Positions 10,389 through 19,462 of a DNA stretch of 64,000 nt are shown one piece after another (position 1 is the stretch's first letter; every line of letters begins with the position of its first letter). The stretch is from contig DBWY01000004.1 of NCBI GenBank assembly GCA_002309195.1, positions 89,295-153,294 of the forward strand. The letters run 5' to 3'. Position numbers and translations under genes: made by a program. The DNA comes from Treponema sp. UBA1226 (GTDB lineage Bacteria > Spirochaetota > Spirochaetia > Treponematales > Treponemataceae). A model generated the notes under the pieces. It worked only from the letters and a program-made list of their open reading frames with translations. It did no database searches and was not told where the DNA came from.

Positions 10389-11617
10389 CTGTGATTAATT
10401 CTCCACTCGATTGTCTTTTTAAGATATTCAACATATTCATCGTCTTTACACATTGTCTTTCCCATTGCGTTAGAAAGTTTTGCTACAGAGCGGCCGTTAC
10501 ATTCAGAAACTTTCATTACGATGTTAAGAGGCTCTACATCAGTGTCGTTTGCGATGTATGTTCCGATTCCAAAAGCAACTTTGATGCGGTCTTTAAAATG
10601 CTCATAAAGTTTAGAAGCACGTTCAAAATCAAGGCTGTCGCTAAAAAGCAGTGTCTTGTTTTTAGGATTAACACGTTCGTCCTTATACTTATTGTAATAA
10701 GATTCGTAATGTTTAATCCACTCTTCGCCCCATTCATACGGATCGCCAGAGTCGTGACGCACACCGCTAAAACAGATCGAGAAAGTATAGCCCATATCCA
10801 TGTGGGTTGTTGTATCACCGATTGTGTCAGTTAAGTAAGTTCCGTTTAAAACACCGTACTCTTTTGTCCATGACTCCATTGCAAGCTTGTTTGAATAAGC
10901 CGGGTTGTACATCGGATTTCCCTGCCCTACACACATGATGTATTCGTGCGCCATCGTGCCGACAGGTTTTACGTTATATTTTTTTGCAAGGAATACGTTT
11001 GATGTTCCTACGCAGAATGAGTCTTTGTATTTTCCGTTTGCATCACACAGTGTTTTTACTGCAAGATCCTGCGCTTCTGCACTCAGGCGGCGACGAAGTC
11101 CAAATTCAGAAAAGCTTCCGAGATTGTAAGTTCCATCAATGAGCCAGTTTTTCTTCTGTTCAAGCTTTCTTTTATACTGAACAAACAAATCGTCGTAGTT
11201 GTATGTCATTCTGAAAAACACTTCGTTAATGATTGCAAGAATCGGTATTTCATACATCGAAGTATTTAACCACGTTCCGCTTGCCTCAAGAAAAAGTCCT
11301 GATGGAGAATCAGAAGAGATTTCAAAATCTTCATAGCGCGGCTTCCAGAGACGAAGATGGTCGATATAATCTTCGTGGAGCCACTCGATTTTGCTAAGGT
11401 AATCAAGTTCTTCTTCCTTAAAGCGTATTGTACAGTAGTGTTTTATCTGCTCTTTGATTTCCTCAAGCATTTCTGATGTAAATTTTACGTTTTCATTGCG
11501 GCATTTAAATGTCCATCTTGTTTTATATGAAGGAAACTGATGATAAATGGCCTGGCCCATTGAAAATTTATAAAGGTCAGTCTCTAAAAGGCTTTCGATT
11601 ACGGGGTGTAATTTCAT
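10385..11617 (-). CDS. pncB: Nicotinate phosphoribosyltransferase
   Basis: Converts nicotinate plus PRPP to nicotinate mononucleotide, the entry point of the Preiss-Handler salvage pathway. The protein (about 410 aa) shows ETDLYKFSMGQAIYHQFP near the N-terminus, GSFSEFGLRRRLSAEAQDLA in the middle and FSGVRHDSGDPYEWGE, all typical of PncB. Two in-frame ATGs exist (11629 and 11617). The second has GGAG at good spacing and gives the usual N-terminus MKLHPVIESLLE, so it is preferred. It overlaps nadE by 4 bases. Confidence 0.92.
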   Translation of the reverse strand: MKLHPVIESLLETDLYKFSMGQAIYHQFPSYKTRWTFKCRNENVKFTSEMLEEIKEQIKHYCTIRFKEEELDYLSKIEWLHEDYIDHLRLWKPRYEDFEISSDSPSGLFLEASGTWLNTSMYEIPILAIINEVFFRMTYNYDDLFVQYKRKLEQKKNWLIDGTYNLGSFSEFGLRRRLSAEAQDLAVKTLCDANGKYKDSFCVGTSNVFLAKKYNVKPVGTMAHEYIMCVGQGNPMYNPAYSNKLAMESWTKEYGVLNGTYLTDTIGDTTTHMDMGYTFSICFSGVRHDSGDPYEWGEEWIKHYESYYNKYKDERVNPKNKTLLFSDSLDFERASKLYEHFKDRIKVAFGIGTYIANDTDVEPLNIVMKVSECNGRSVAKLSNAMGKTMCKDDEYVEYLKKTIEWRINHR

Positions 11618-11676
11618 GACATACTCCATTTTTACGCATTTTTACATAATTATATAAAAAACTGCGTTTTATACTC

Positions 11677-13608
11677 TCAGGCAATATGATAAACCCCTGA
11701 CTGAATTTTTGCAACAAGCTCCTCTACCGGCATAGGACGTCCAAAAAGGTAACCCTGCATGTGTTCGCAGCCTATAGATTTAAGGAATTCTCTGGCTTCT
11801 TCTGTCTCAACGCCTTCAGAAAGGGTTTTCATTCCGAGATCTTTTGCAAGTATTACGATATTTTTAAGAAGCGTCTTTGCCTTTTCGTTTGAATCAAAAT
11901 TAGAAAGGAACTTCATATCGATTTTCATCATGTCAAAGTCATATTCTTTAAGAACATTAAGGCCAGAGTAGCCCGAGCCGAAATCGTCAAGCCAGAGCGA
12001 GTGTCCTGAACTTCTTAATTCACGAAGTGATGTCTGTAATCCCTCGTTATTTTCTGTAAGCGCACTTTCTGTAATTTCTACATGAATGCAGCCCTTATCG
12101 ATTTTGTGCTCACTTACATTCTTCTCTACTTCCTGAGCAAGATCGATGTATTCAAAATCGAGTCGTGAGAAATTAAGTGACACAGGAACAATCCTGTTAT
12201 GTTTTTCCTTTGCTTCTGCAAGATCGCGGCAGACCCTTCTTACGACAAACATGTCAAGCTTGTGAATCATGTGATATTCTTCGAGAGTTTCTATAAAGTC
12301 TGCAGGAGATAAAAATCCATAAGTAGGATCATTCCACCTTGCAAGAGCTTCTGCTCCACAGAGATTTCCACTTACAGCGTCAATTACAGGCTGGTAATAA
12401 ACCTTTATGTATTCGTTTTCGATTGCGGCATCAAGATTATTTATTATGTATTGCTTTCTGTAAAAATCTTTTGCCATCGATGAGTCATATTCACAGTAAT
12501 CACGGTCGTAATGTTTTTTTATGCTGTAACATGCATAACGCGCATGATCGCATGCAACGACAGGAAGACAGTCACGGCTTTCTGGTCTGTATGCACCCGT
12601 CTTTAAAGACATTTTAATTTCAAAATCCGGATTGACGATTTCTTTTCTAAGCACATCAAGTTTTTCCTGGATTCCGTCATCATCAGTAAAAATAACAAAG
12701 TTGTCATTTGAAAAATGTGCAACAATCGAGCCTGAAAATGTTTTTTCTACAAGCTGCGCAAAATTCTTTAAGAAATTATTTCCTTCCCAAAAACCATATT
12801 TGTCGTTGTAATATTTAAAATGTTCAATATCAAGAAAAAGGAAAATCTTTTTTGTAAAATCAATCTTTTTATTTTTTAACAGCTCGATTGTCTGACCGCG
12901 AAAGTAAGTCATGTTTGAAATTCCGGTTACTTCATCGCTTATCGAAAGTTTTAACAAAAGATTATTATTTGCTTCTAGCCGTTCATCTTTATGTGCTTCC
13001 TTTATCTTCTGGTGATATGCACTTATTGCAGACATTAAAAGTGCAATCCAGATAATAAAAAGATTTACTTTTGTTGCATAACTTGCAGGAATAACTTTGT
13101 GACATATACTTACAAAAACCAGGAATGCAACTGTAAGAAATGAAATCGTATGAATCGGACGCCAGACGATAAAGCAGAAAACAAAAATCGACATCGTAAT
13201 GAGCGTAATGAACTGTTCACCCTTTACATAATCAAGATACGAAATATAAATTCCAAATCCGATTGCAATTACAGAAAAGAGCGTATAAATTATTCCGCCT
13301 GCTTTTTTTACCCTCTTTTTATTTTTAATATAAAGAAGAGCATAAATAAGCATGATAAACCCTGCTGCAAGCAGGACAACATATGATGTAAGGTGTTTAA
13401 AAAGCCACTCAGGAGTTCTGCGGGAACTTCCGGTAAGATGACGAACAACAGCGCTTATTATCATCCATAGTTCAAGCGAAATAATTACACACGAAAGATA
13501 TATGCTTGAGCGGACATTGGAAAGTTCAAAATAATCTTCTACATAAGAAGAATAGTGTTCTATGCCTAAAAACTGTTTTACTCTATCACCGATTTTCATA
13601 CCTTCCAT
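11677..13608 (-). CDS. Membrane protein with degenerate GGDEF and intact EAL domain
   Basis: Probable c-di-GMP phosphodiesterase. The N-terminal 200 residues hold about six hydrophobic segments. A GGDEF-like domain follows (LFLDIEHFKYYNDKYGF), but the signature is SNDNF instead of GGDEF, so cyclase activity is unlikely. The EAL domain keeps catalytic motifs: GAEALARW, ITESAL, LDDFGSGYSGL, KIDMKFL, EGVETEEA and MQGYLFGRPMP. It overlaps the end of the vanZ-like gene and is the last gene of the gltX-kinase-creD-regulator-vanZ run. The start is uncertain: ATG at 13608 or 13599; the GAAGG before the second is very close. Confidence 0.88.
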   Translation of the reverse strand: MEGMKIGDRVKQFLGIEHYSSYVEDYFELSNVRSSIYLSCVIISLELWMIISAVVRHLTGSSRRTPEWLFKHLTSYVVLLAAGFIMLIYALLYIKNKKRVKKAGGIIYTLFSVIAIGFGIYISYLDYVKGEQFITLITMSIFVFCFIVWRPIHTISFLTVAFLVFVSICHKVIPASYATKVNLFIIWIALLMSAISAYHQKIKEAHKDERLEANNNLLLKLSISDEVTGISNMTYFRGQTIELLKNKKIDFTKKIFLFLDIEHFKYYNDKYGFWEGNNFLKNFAQLVEKTFSGSIVAHFSNDNFVIFTDDDGIQEKLDVLRKEIVNPDFEIKMSLKTGAYRPESRDCLPVVACDHARYACYSIKKHYDRDYCEYDSSMAKDFYRKQYIINNLDAAIENEYIKVYYQPVIDAVSGNLCGAEALARWNDPTYGFLSPADFIETLEEYHMIHKLDMFVVRRVCRDLAEAKEKHNRIVPVSLNFSRLDFEYIDLAQEVEKNVSEHKIDKGCIHVEITESALTENNEGLQTSLRELRSSGHSLWLDDFGSGYSGLNVLKEYDFDMMKIDMKFLSNFDSNEKAKTLLKNIVILAKDLGMKTLSEGVETEEAREFLKSIGCEHMQGYLFGRPMPVEELVAKIQSGVYHIA

Positions 13609-14026
13609 TATCTAGCCAAAACCGTAAAAAGTAAACGAAAAAAAACGCCCCTGCCACTGCCCCCAGCGTGTCTGCTCCCCAGTCAAAAAACGAGCACGAG
13701 CGACCAGGCGTAAAACTCTGATGGATTTCATCTATAATTCCGTATACGCTTACGATAACAGAAGGGATCCAGACCCTTTTATAAGTCCTTATATTACAAG
13801 CGAATGCAACCCAGAATGAGAGCATCGAAAAACAAAAAAAATGTACCACTTTATCAGCATTCCTGAATGTGGGTAAATGCGTAAGGCGCGGTTTACCCGA
13901 TAAATACCAGCTTATGCATACGATTATCACAGCCGGAATCCACTTAGCAACTTTTATAATATTCCGCGAAGACAAAAAAACGTGCAATTTACACTTTTTT
14001 TTATTAGAATCTATATCCAAGTCCAT
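13586..14026 (-). CDS. VanZ-like membrane protein
   Basis: A 146-aa integral membrane protein of the VanZ-like family. It shows about four hydrophobic segments and the family pattern NADKVVHFFCFSMLSFWVAFA followed by DEIHQSFTPGRSCSFFDWGADTLGA. No enzymatic role is established for the family; the teicoplanin-resistance VanZ gave it its name. It overlaps the response-regulator gene upstream (23 bases) and the EAL gene downstream (23 bases), so it is translationally embedded in the signalling operon. Confidence 0.83.
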   Translation of the reverse strand: MDLDIDSNKKKCKLHVFLSSRNIIKVAKWIPAVIIVCISWYLSGKPRLTHLPTFRNADKVVHFFCFSMLSFWVAFACNIRTYKRVWIPSVIVSVYGIIDEIHQSFTPGRSCSFFDWGADTLGAVAGAFFFVYFLRFWLDNGRYENR

Positions 14027-14663
14027 ATACTGTCTCTATCGAATTTTCGGGGAGTTTTTTCCTTAATCGCTTTATGTGGCAGTCAATCGCCCTGTCATTA
14101 AGATATGTATCATCGGGATACGAAATCTCAATAAGCTTATCGCGCGTTAGGACACTCCCCTTGTTTTTTATAAATGCTTCCAGAATGCGGAATTCTGTTA
14201 CAGTAAGTTCGATTTTTTTCCCGTCGACATATGCACTGTAAGAACTAAGATTGAGAGTTATATTGTCTGACGAAATGATTTTATCTTCTTCCTGTGCTGC
14301 AGAACTCCGTCTTAAAAGCACTTTTACCCTTGCGATAAGTTCCCGAACCGAAAAAGGCTTACACAGATAATCATCTGCCCCAAGTTCAAGTCCTAAAACT
14401 TTATCAAACTCTTCATCGCGGCTGGTCAAAAACATCACGGGAGTTTTTATTCTGAGTTCACGAATTTTTGTAAGAAACGAAATGCCGTCCATTACAGGCA
14501 TCATGATATCAAGAATAAAAATATCCGGTAAAATATTCTGAGAAACCGCATTAAGGGCTTCCTGTCCGTTTGAAAATTCTGTAACTTCAAAGCCCTCCTT
14601 TTTAAGGGCAGTCTTTACAGACAAACGGACATTTTTTTCATCATCTACAAGTGCAACTGTCAT
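14004..14663 (-). CDS. OmpR/CreB-type response regulator
   Basis: DNA-binding response regulator of 219 aa. The receiver domain has VDDE at 6-9, phosphoacceptor Asp52 in FILDIMMPVMDG, and the conserved Lys in GADDYLCKPFSVREL. The C-terminal winged helix ends RAIDCHIKRLRKKLPENSIETVYGLGYRF, typical of the OmpR family. Its ATG overlaps the creD stop (ATGA), and a sensor kinase lies just upstream, so this is the output of a CreC/CreB-like pair; creD is a known target of CreB in E. coli. Targets here are not visible. Confidence 0.92.
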   Translation of the reverse strand: MTVALVDDEKNVRLSVKTALKKEGFEVTEFSNGQEALNAVSQNILPDIFILDIMMPVMDGISFLTKIRELRIKTPVMFLTSRDEEFDKVLGLELGADDYLCKPFSVRELIARVKVLLRRSSAAQEEDKIISSDNITLNLSSYSAYVDGKKIELTVTEFRILEAFIKNKGSVLTRDKLIEISYPDDTYLNDRAIDCHIKRLRKKLPENSIETVYGLGYRF

Positions 14664-15979
14664 TCTTCTATTAAAACTGTTTCTTTAGATTTTTTCAAGG
14701 ACGCCCAGTTAACATTTCTTGTAACAAACATTATTGCAGCAAGTACTATGAATGCAAAGATTGAACCAAACAAAAGCGCATAGTCTTCTGACTGTAAGCA
14801 CACGTAAAGGTAACCGTACAAGAGTGCAAAAAGCAGAGCCATTATTCCGCCGAGATTTATTTTTTTACAGATTAATGCTATGTAAACCGAAACTAAAAGT
14901 CCTGATGCAATGCTTCCGAGGAAATATGAAAAACCAAAATTAATATGTTCGCTTAATGCAAGAAGCAAAAGGAAGAACAATACGCTTGCAGCTCCCGACA
15001 AAAGATAATTTACCGGATGAAGATTTATTCCTGCAAAGATCTCAAGTAAGAATAATGCTATAAACGGAACAACTATAAAAAGGAATGCGTAATTAAATGC
15101 CCTGTGAAGCTTATTATAAATATTTACCGGCTGAATATAATCAAATCCGATTTCATTTCTTGCATCACCTGAGTCAAACGGAATATACCACGAAGAAGTA
15201 AAGCCTTCTTTTGTAAGTTCTCTTTCTGTCGGAATATACGAATAATCCGTAAATCCCGGGCTTGGCCAGTCAGATTTAATATCAAGCTTTGTTTCCTGCG
15301 AAATAAGTTTTAAAGAAAATTTCTCTGCTCCACGAATTTTATAATCTGATTTAAATACAACCGGGCTGTTTCCCAAAGGAATTTTTGCTGTGATGCATTT
15401 ACTGATTTTTGCACTTTTTGACATTGAATATGCTGTAGCATAATCGATTTCTGTGTATTCAACAGGATAAACCTTATCACCAATTTTAAAAACCGGTTTT
15501 TCCATTAAAGAACGGTCAGAAACTTCTACGCAGAACATTGCGTTTGCATAGCTGTAAGTATTCCGTGTCTTTGTTTTAAGTTCACTAAAATCAAAAGTTG
15601 CCTCATATGAAACATCTCCTGAATAAATCGGGAAAGAATATATTCCGATATTTCGTTCCTGCGTTTTAAGATCCGCACTTGATTTAACAGAAGATGGACG
15701 TATATATTCATTTGCCCAGACTGTTTCATAATATATCTGGTCTTTTGAATTACGTCTTTTCTCCTGATATGAATAAGGAATTACAAGAAATACATCTTCG
15801 ATAACAAAATTTCCTCCTGCTCCATTGATAATCGAAGACTTTGCATGATTGTATTCATATTCACGGTCAGAAAGTTTTGAACCTGTAAACAGATTTGCGA
15901 CAATCAATACGATTACAATTGCAAAAATAAATACAAGCTTTAACACAATTGAATCTGCCTTTAGTGTTTTTTTAACCAT
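14660..15979 (-). CDS. creD: CreD-family inner membrane protein
   Basis: A 439-aa member of the CreD (inner membrane protein, PF06123) family. One N-terminal membrane segment is followed by a periplasmic domain of about 270 residues with the family features GVSYEATF-like (GDVSYEATFDFSELKTKTR) and EFSLKLISQ-like stretches. A bundle of about five to six membrane segments and a short basic tail complete the protein. The E. coli protein affects envelope integrity; the biochemical role is unknown. It sits between a sensor kinase gene and its regulator gene, the same association as creBCD. Confidence 0.87.
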   Translation of the reverse strand: MVKKTLKADSIVLKLVFIFAIVIVLIVANLFTGSKLSDREYEYNHAKSSIINGAGGNFVIEDVFLVIPYSYQEKRRNSKDQIYYETVWANEYIRPSSVKSSADLKTQERNIGIYSFPIYSGDVSYEATFDFSELKTKTRNTYSYANAMFCVEVSDRSLMEKPVFKIGDKVYPVEYTEIDYATAYSMSKSAKISKCITAKIPLGNSPVVFKSDYKIRGAEKFSLKLISQETKLDIKSDWPSPGFTDYSYIPTERELTKEGFTSSWYIPFDSGDARNEIGFDYIQPVNIYNKLHRAFNYAFLFIVVPFIALFLLEIFAGINLHPVNYLLSGAASVLFFLLLLALSEHINFGFSYFLGSIASGLLVSVYIALICKKINLGGIMALLFALLYGYLYVCLQSEDYALLFGSIFAFIVLAAIMFVTRNVNWASLKKSKETVLIEE

Positions 15980-16008
15980 AATTTTACCCCTTAAGTAATT
16001 TATTTATG

Positions 16009-16036
16009 GTTAAACTGTAAGATAGAATTGTGTCAA
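16009..16036 (-). promoter_or_regulatory. Possible internal promoter before creD
   Basis: Minus-strand TTGACA (16036-16031) followed after 16 bases by TTTAAC. The -35 is perfect but the -10 is poor. It lies in the 94-base gap between the kinase stop and creD, where an AAGGGG ribosome site precedes the creD ATG. It may allow creD and the regulator to be expressed apart from gltX. Confidence 0.35.
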
Positions 16037-16073
16037 AAATGTGGCAGAATTTTGTTATTTTAATCCGTTTTCT

Positions 16074-17786
16074 TTACAATACCGGAACTCTAAATACAAA
16101 CTTTGCGCCGCCAAGCTCATCACTGTTTCCAGCCTCGATACTGCCTTCAAGCGAATCTGTAATTGCCTTTACAATCGAAAGTCCAAGTCCAGTATGGCTT
16201 GATTTCTGCGCTTCTTCACGCTCAGAATAGAATCTGTCAAAGATTTTTTCAAAGGACTCAGCAGGGAGCCCGCGGCCGTTATCTTCTACGGTCATGACAA
16301 AAAATTCTGTGTTTCGACTTGATTTTTCTGCCGTATTACGTAAAGCGTTCTCGACACGCGCTGTAACCTTGACCTTTGTTCCAAAACTCAACGCATTGTC
16401 GATAAGGTTTTCTGCGACACGCTCGATGTAATCAGAAGGAATTTTTATATCAATATTTCCCTGCTGCGGCAAAAAAATGACTTCGCGGTCCGGATAATTT
16501 TTTTCAAGCCTTATAATTATATTTTTAATGAAAGAATTTACTTCAATAACTTCTGCCTCATCGTTAACTGACGCATCTCCCCTTTCTACTCCGGCATCGA
16601 TTTTAGAAATATTCCGTATTCCGCTTAAAAGATTTTGAAGATGAGAAACTTCATCGATAACGGCGCGGCTTAATTCTTCCTGCTCTTTTTTATCAAGCTC
16701 GCCGGAACCTAAAAGCTCTGCAGAAGTTCTTATTGCCGTAAGAGGGTTTTTAAACTCGTGCGAAATATCAGAAGAAAAGGCCTGGGAAAATTTTATGCGT
16801 TTGTTAAGACGTTCAACTAAAAGAGTAAATGAGCGCGAAAGCTCTCCTATTTCGTCGCGGCGTTTTTTACCGGTAAAATCTGTAAAGAAAATGCGGCCTT
16901 TTTTATCGGCGCACGAGTTTGCCTCTTTTGAAAGCCGCTTTAACGGATACGAAATCCTGAACGCTAAAAAAAGCGCTATGAGAACGACCGCAATAAGCGA
17001 TTTTACAAAAATGCGCGCAAGGTCCTGTCTTAATTCATAAAGGTTCTGAAGGATTTTATAAGTTGAACGGCTCACTAAAACTACACCGATTACATCATCC
17101 CCGTTTTTTACAGGAATAGCTGAATAAATCGTAATCGAAACCTGTCCGCCGGAAGAAAATCGTGTCATTGCGCCGTAGTTTCCGTTTAAGGCTTTTAAAA
17201 CTTCGGCTCCGTCGAAAATTTCTTTATTTATGTAAAAATCAGCCGTGTCATAAAGAAGAGCTCTGGGCGGCTTAAAAAGCTTTCTGTAAATACGGAACGG
17301 AATAGAAAACAGGCGGTAGATAAAAGGTTCTTTTTCACCCGCGCGCGACTGTTGAATCTGTTTTTCACTTTCGCGCGATTGTTTATCTTGCAAGTCTTTA
17401 TCAGAAACATCACCCGGCTTAATATCCATCCGGCTTGAATCTGCAATCAAAGTTTTGTCAGGCGCAATTATTCGTATACGGCAGTCAAACTGGCCGTTCA
17501 TATTTTCAAGCAGTTTATAAGCATAGCCGGCATCAATTTTGTTTTCGCCAGCATCCCCGGCACTTACCGCGATGTTTGAAGATCCTGCAGCGTCTGAAGT
17601 GATGACAGCCGAAACAAGAGCAGACGCAACAAGACGTCCCTGCTGAACATTCGAGCGCTCCATCATATCAAGCTGCTGCTTTTCATAAGTCTTTAACGCC
17701 ATCATTACCGCAACCGGAATAAAGGCAACGATTATGAGGAAAACCGAAATCTGTAAACTTATGCTTATAAAAAATTTCTTTTTCAT
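16074..17786 (-). CDS. Sensor histidine kinase (CreC/ChvG-like)
   Basis: A 570-aa membrane kinase. TM1 spans about residues 11-30, a periplasmic sensor domain follows, and TM2 (KSLIAVVLIALFLAFRI) lies near 265. A HAMP-like linker and the dimerisation helix carry the phosphorylated His near residue 343 in ISHEFKNPLTAI. The ATPase domain has DNALSFG, VEDNGRGLP and TGLGLSIVKAI. The ATG overlaps the gltX stop by 4 bases. Paired by context with the OmpR-type regulator and CreD. The periplasmic loop carries a charged, Gln/Arg/Lys-rich stretch (about 125-155), so the stimulus is not predictable. Confidence 0.92.
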   Translation of the reverse strand: MKKKFFISISLQISVFLIIVAFIPVAVMMALKTYEKQQLDMMERSNVQQGRLVASALVSAVITSDAAGSSNIAVSAGDAGENKIDAGYAYKLLENMNGQFDCRIRIIAPDKTLIADSSRMDIKPGDVSDKDLQDKQSRESEKQIQQSRAGEKEPFIYRLFSIPFRIYRKLFKPPRALLYDTADFYINKEIFDGAEVLKALNGNYGAMTRFSSGGQVSITIYSAIPVKNGDDVIGVVLVSRSTYKILQNLYELRQDLARIFVKSLIAVVLIALFLAFRISYPLKRLSKEANSCADKKGRIFFTDFTGKKRRDEIGELSRSFTLLVERLNKRIKFSQAFSSDISHEFKNPLTAIRTSAELLGSGELDKKEQEELSRAVIDEVSHLQNLLSGIRNISKIDAGVERGDASVNDEAEVIEVNSFIKNIIIRLEKNYPDREVIFLPQQGNIDIKIPSDYIERVAENLIDNALSFGTKVKVTARVENALRNTAEKSSRNTEFFVMTVEDNGRGLPAESFEKIFDRFYSEREEAQKSSHTGLGLSIVKAITDSLEGSIEAGNSDELGGAKFVFRVPVL

Positions 17787-19354
17787 ATCGATGCAAGAGT
17801 CTTTTCGATTCTTGCAAGTGATTTTTCTTTCCCGAGAACTATAATCGAACCGATTAATGGAGGTGAAACACGGCTTCCTGTTACTGCCATACGGATCGGC
17901 ATCATAAAGTCACCGAGTTTAATTCCAAGAGCTTCGGCCTTTGACTTAGCAAGGTTTTCTGCTCCTTCGTGGTCAAGTGTAAAGCACTGTTCAACAAAGT
18001 CCTTTGCAGCTTCTAAAACTTCTTTTGTCTTTGCAAGATCAAGCTTTTTAGGAACAATCTGTTCAACAGGTGGAACTGCAGGTTCTGTAAACATAAAGTG
18101 AACCATTTCTGCAGCTTCTGTAAGGAACTTAAGGCGTTCCTGAATCAAAGGCATAAGTCCCATCAATGTTTTTTCAACATCTTCGCTCGACATATTCATT
18201 GATTTATCAACGCAGTAAGGCTTTCCGTCTTCTCCCATTGCAACACCAGAGAACTCAGGTCCTACATTTGGTTTTGGCTGTGGGTTTTCAGGATTGATTT
18301 CAAGAGTTGCATCTCCTGTTCCTGTAATGAACGGAAGAGTCCACTTATAAAGTTCTTCTGTAGAAAGCTGTCTGATATAGTTTGCGTTGTAGTATTCAAG
18401 CTTTTTGTAGTCGAATACTGCAGGCGCTTTATTTAAATGCTCAAGCTTAAAATCTTTTGCAAGTTCTTCGAGAGTATAGAATTCTTTTCCTTCAACATAA
18501 GAGCAACCGAGCATTGCAACGTAGTTTACGATTGCCTGTGGAAGATAACCACGTGCGCGGAATTCATTTAAAGAAGTTGAACCGTGTCTCTTACTTAATT
18601 TCTTTCCGTCTGCACCATTTACCATTGGAAGATGACAGAACTCAGGGTGTTCCCATCCGAAAGACTTATACATCTGAACATGAAGCGGTGTCGAAGGAAT
18701 CCATTCCTGAGCGCGCATTACATGACTTATTTTCATCATGTGATCGTCAACGATGTTTGCAAGGTGATAAGTCGGGAAACCGTCACTCTTTAACAAAACA
18801 GGATCCGGAGAAATATCTTCGTTTTTCCATTCGATGTCGCCTAAGATGTGATCGTGGAATTTTGTAGTTCCTTCCATCGGAACTTTAAGACGGATTACAT
18901 AAGGTTTTCCGGCATCAAGATTTGCCTTAACTTCTTCTGGAGTCAAGTGACGGCAGTTTCTGTCGTAACCCGGTGCCATTTTATTTTCTGTCTGAATTTT
19001 TCTAATGCGGTCAAGGCGTTCTGAGTCACAGAAGCAGTAATAAGCTTCGCCGTTTTCGATAAGCTTCATTGCATATTCTTTGTAAAGTTCAAATCTTTCT
19101 GACTGAACATAAGGTCCGTATTCGCCGCCCTTTTCGCCGCCTTCATCCCAGTCGATTCCAAGCCAGCTCATTGTGTCATAAAGATTCTTTACATATTTCT
19201 CGTCATAACGTGTACGGTCTGTGTCCTCAAGACGAAGAATAAATTTTCCACCCTGTGAGCGTGCATATAAATAATTGAACAATGCAGTACGAACTCCACC
19301 GATGTGCTGCAATCCTGTTGGACTTGGTGCATATCTTACGCGAACTTCACTCAT
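17783..19354 (-). CDS. gltX: Glutamyl-tRNA synthetase
   Basis: Charges tRNA-Glu (523 aa, a class I synthetase). The N-terminus is VRVRYAPSPTGLQHIGGVRTALFNYLYAR, containing the HIGH-type motif as HIGG; the KMSKS-type motif is KKLSKRHGS. The zinc-ribbon area holds YYCFCDSERL. The ATG at 19354 gives the standard start MSEVRVRYAP; an upstream in-frame ATG at 19378 adds eight unlikely residues. It is the first gene of the operon with the two-component system, linked by an ATGA overlap. Confidence 0.93.
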   Translation of the reverse strand: MSEVRVRYAPSPTGLQHIGGVRTALFNYLYARSQGGKFILRLEDTDRTRYDEKYVKNLYDTMSWLGIDWDEGGEKGGEYGPYVQSERFELYKEYAMKLIENGEAYYCFCDSERLDRIRKIQTENKMAPGYDRNCRHLTPEEVKANLDAGKPYVIRLKVPMEGTTKFHDHILGDIEWKNEDISPDPVLLKSDGFPTYHLANIVDDHMMKISHVMRAQEWIPSTPLHVQMYKSFGWEHPEFCHLPMVNGADGKKLSKRHGSTSLNEFRARGYLPQAIVNYVAMLGCSYVEGKEFYTLEELAKDFKLEHLNKAPAVFDYKKLEYYNANYIRQLSTEELYKWTLPFITGTGDATLEINPENPQPKPNVGPEFSGVAMGEDGKPYCVDKSMNMSSEDVEKTLMGLMPLIQERLKFLTEAAEMVHFMFTEPAVPPVEQIVPKKLDLAKTKEVLEAAKDFVEQCFTLDHEGAENLAKSKAEALGIKLGDFMMPIRMAVTGSRVSPPLIGSIIVLGKEKSLARIEKTLASI

Positions 19355-19415
19355 TACAAAACCCCTTATATTGCGCAAAAAGCGCTTCTTATTTTTATCT
19401 TAAAAGTTGAATTCT

Positions 19416-19444
19416 ATTATAGTAAATTTTTTGATTATGCTCAA
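19416..19444 (-). promoter_or_regulatory. gltX operon promoter
   Basis: Minus strand: TTGAGC (19444-19439), a 17-base spacer, then TATAAT (19421-19416). Predicted start of transcription is near 19409, giving a leader of about 55 bases with a small GCGC/GCGC hairpin just before the gltX start. Confidence 0.7.
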
Positions 19445-19462
19445 TCTACTTTGAATTCTGCC

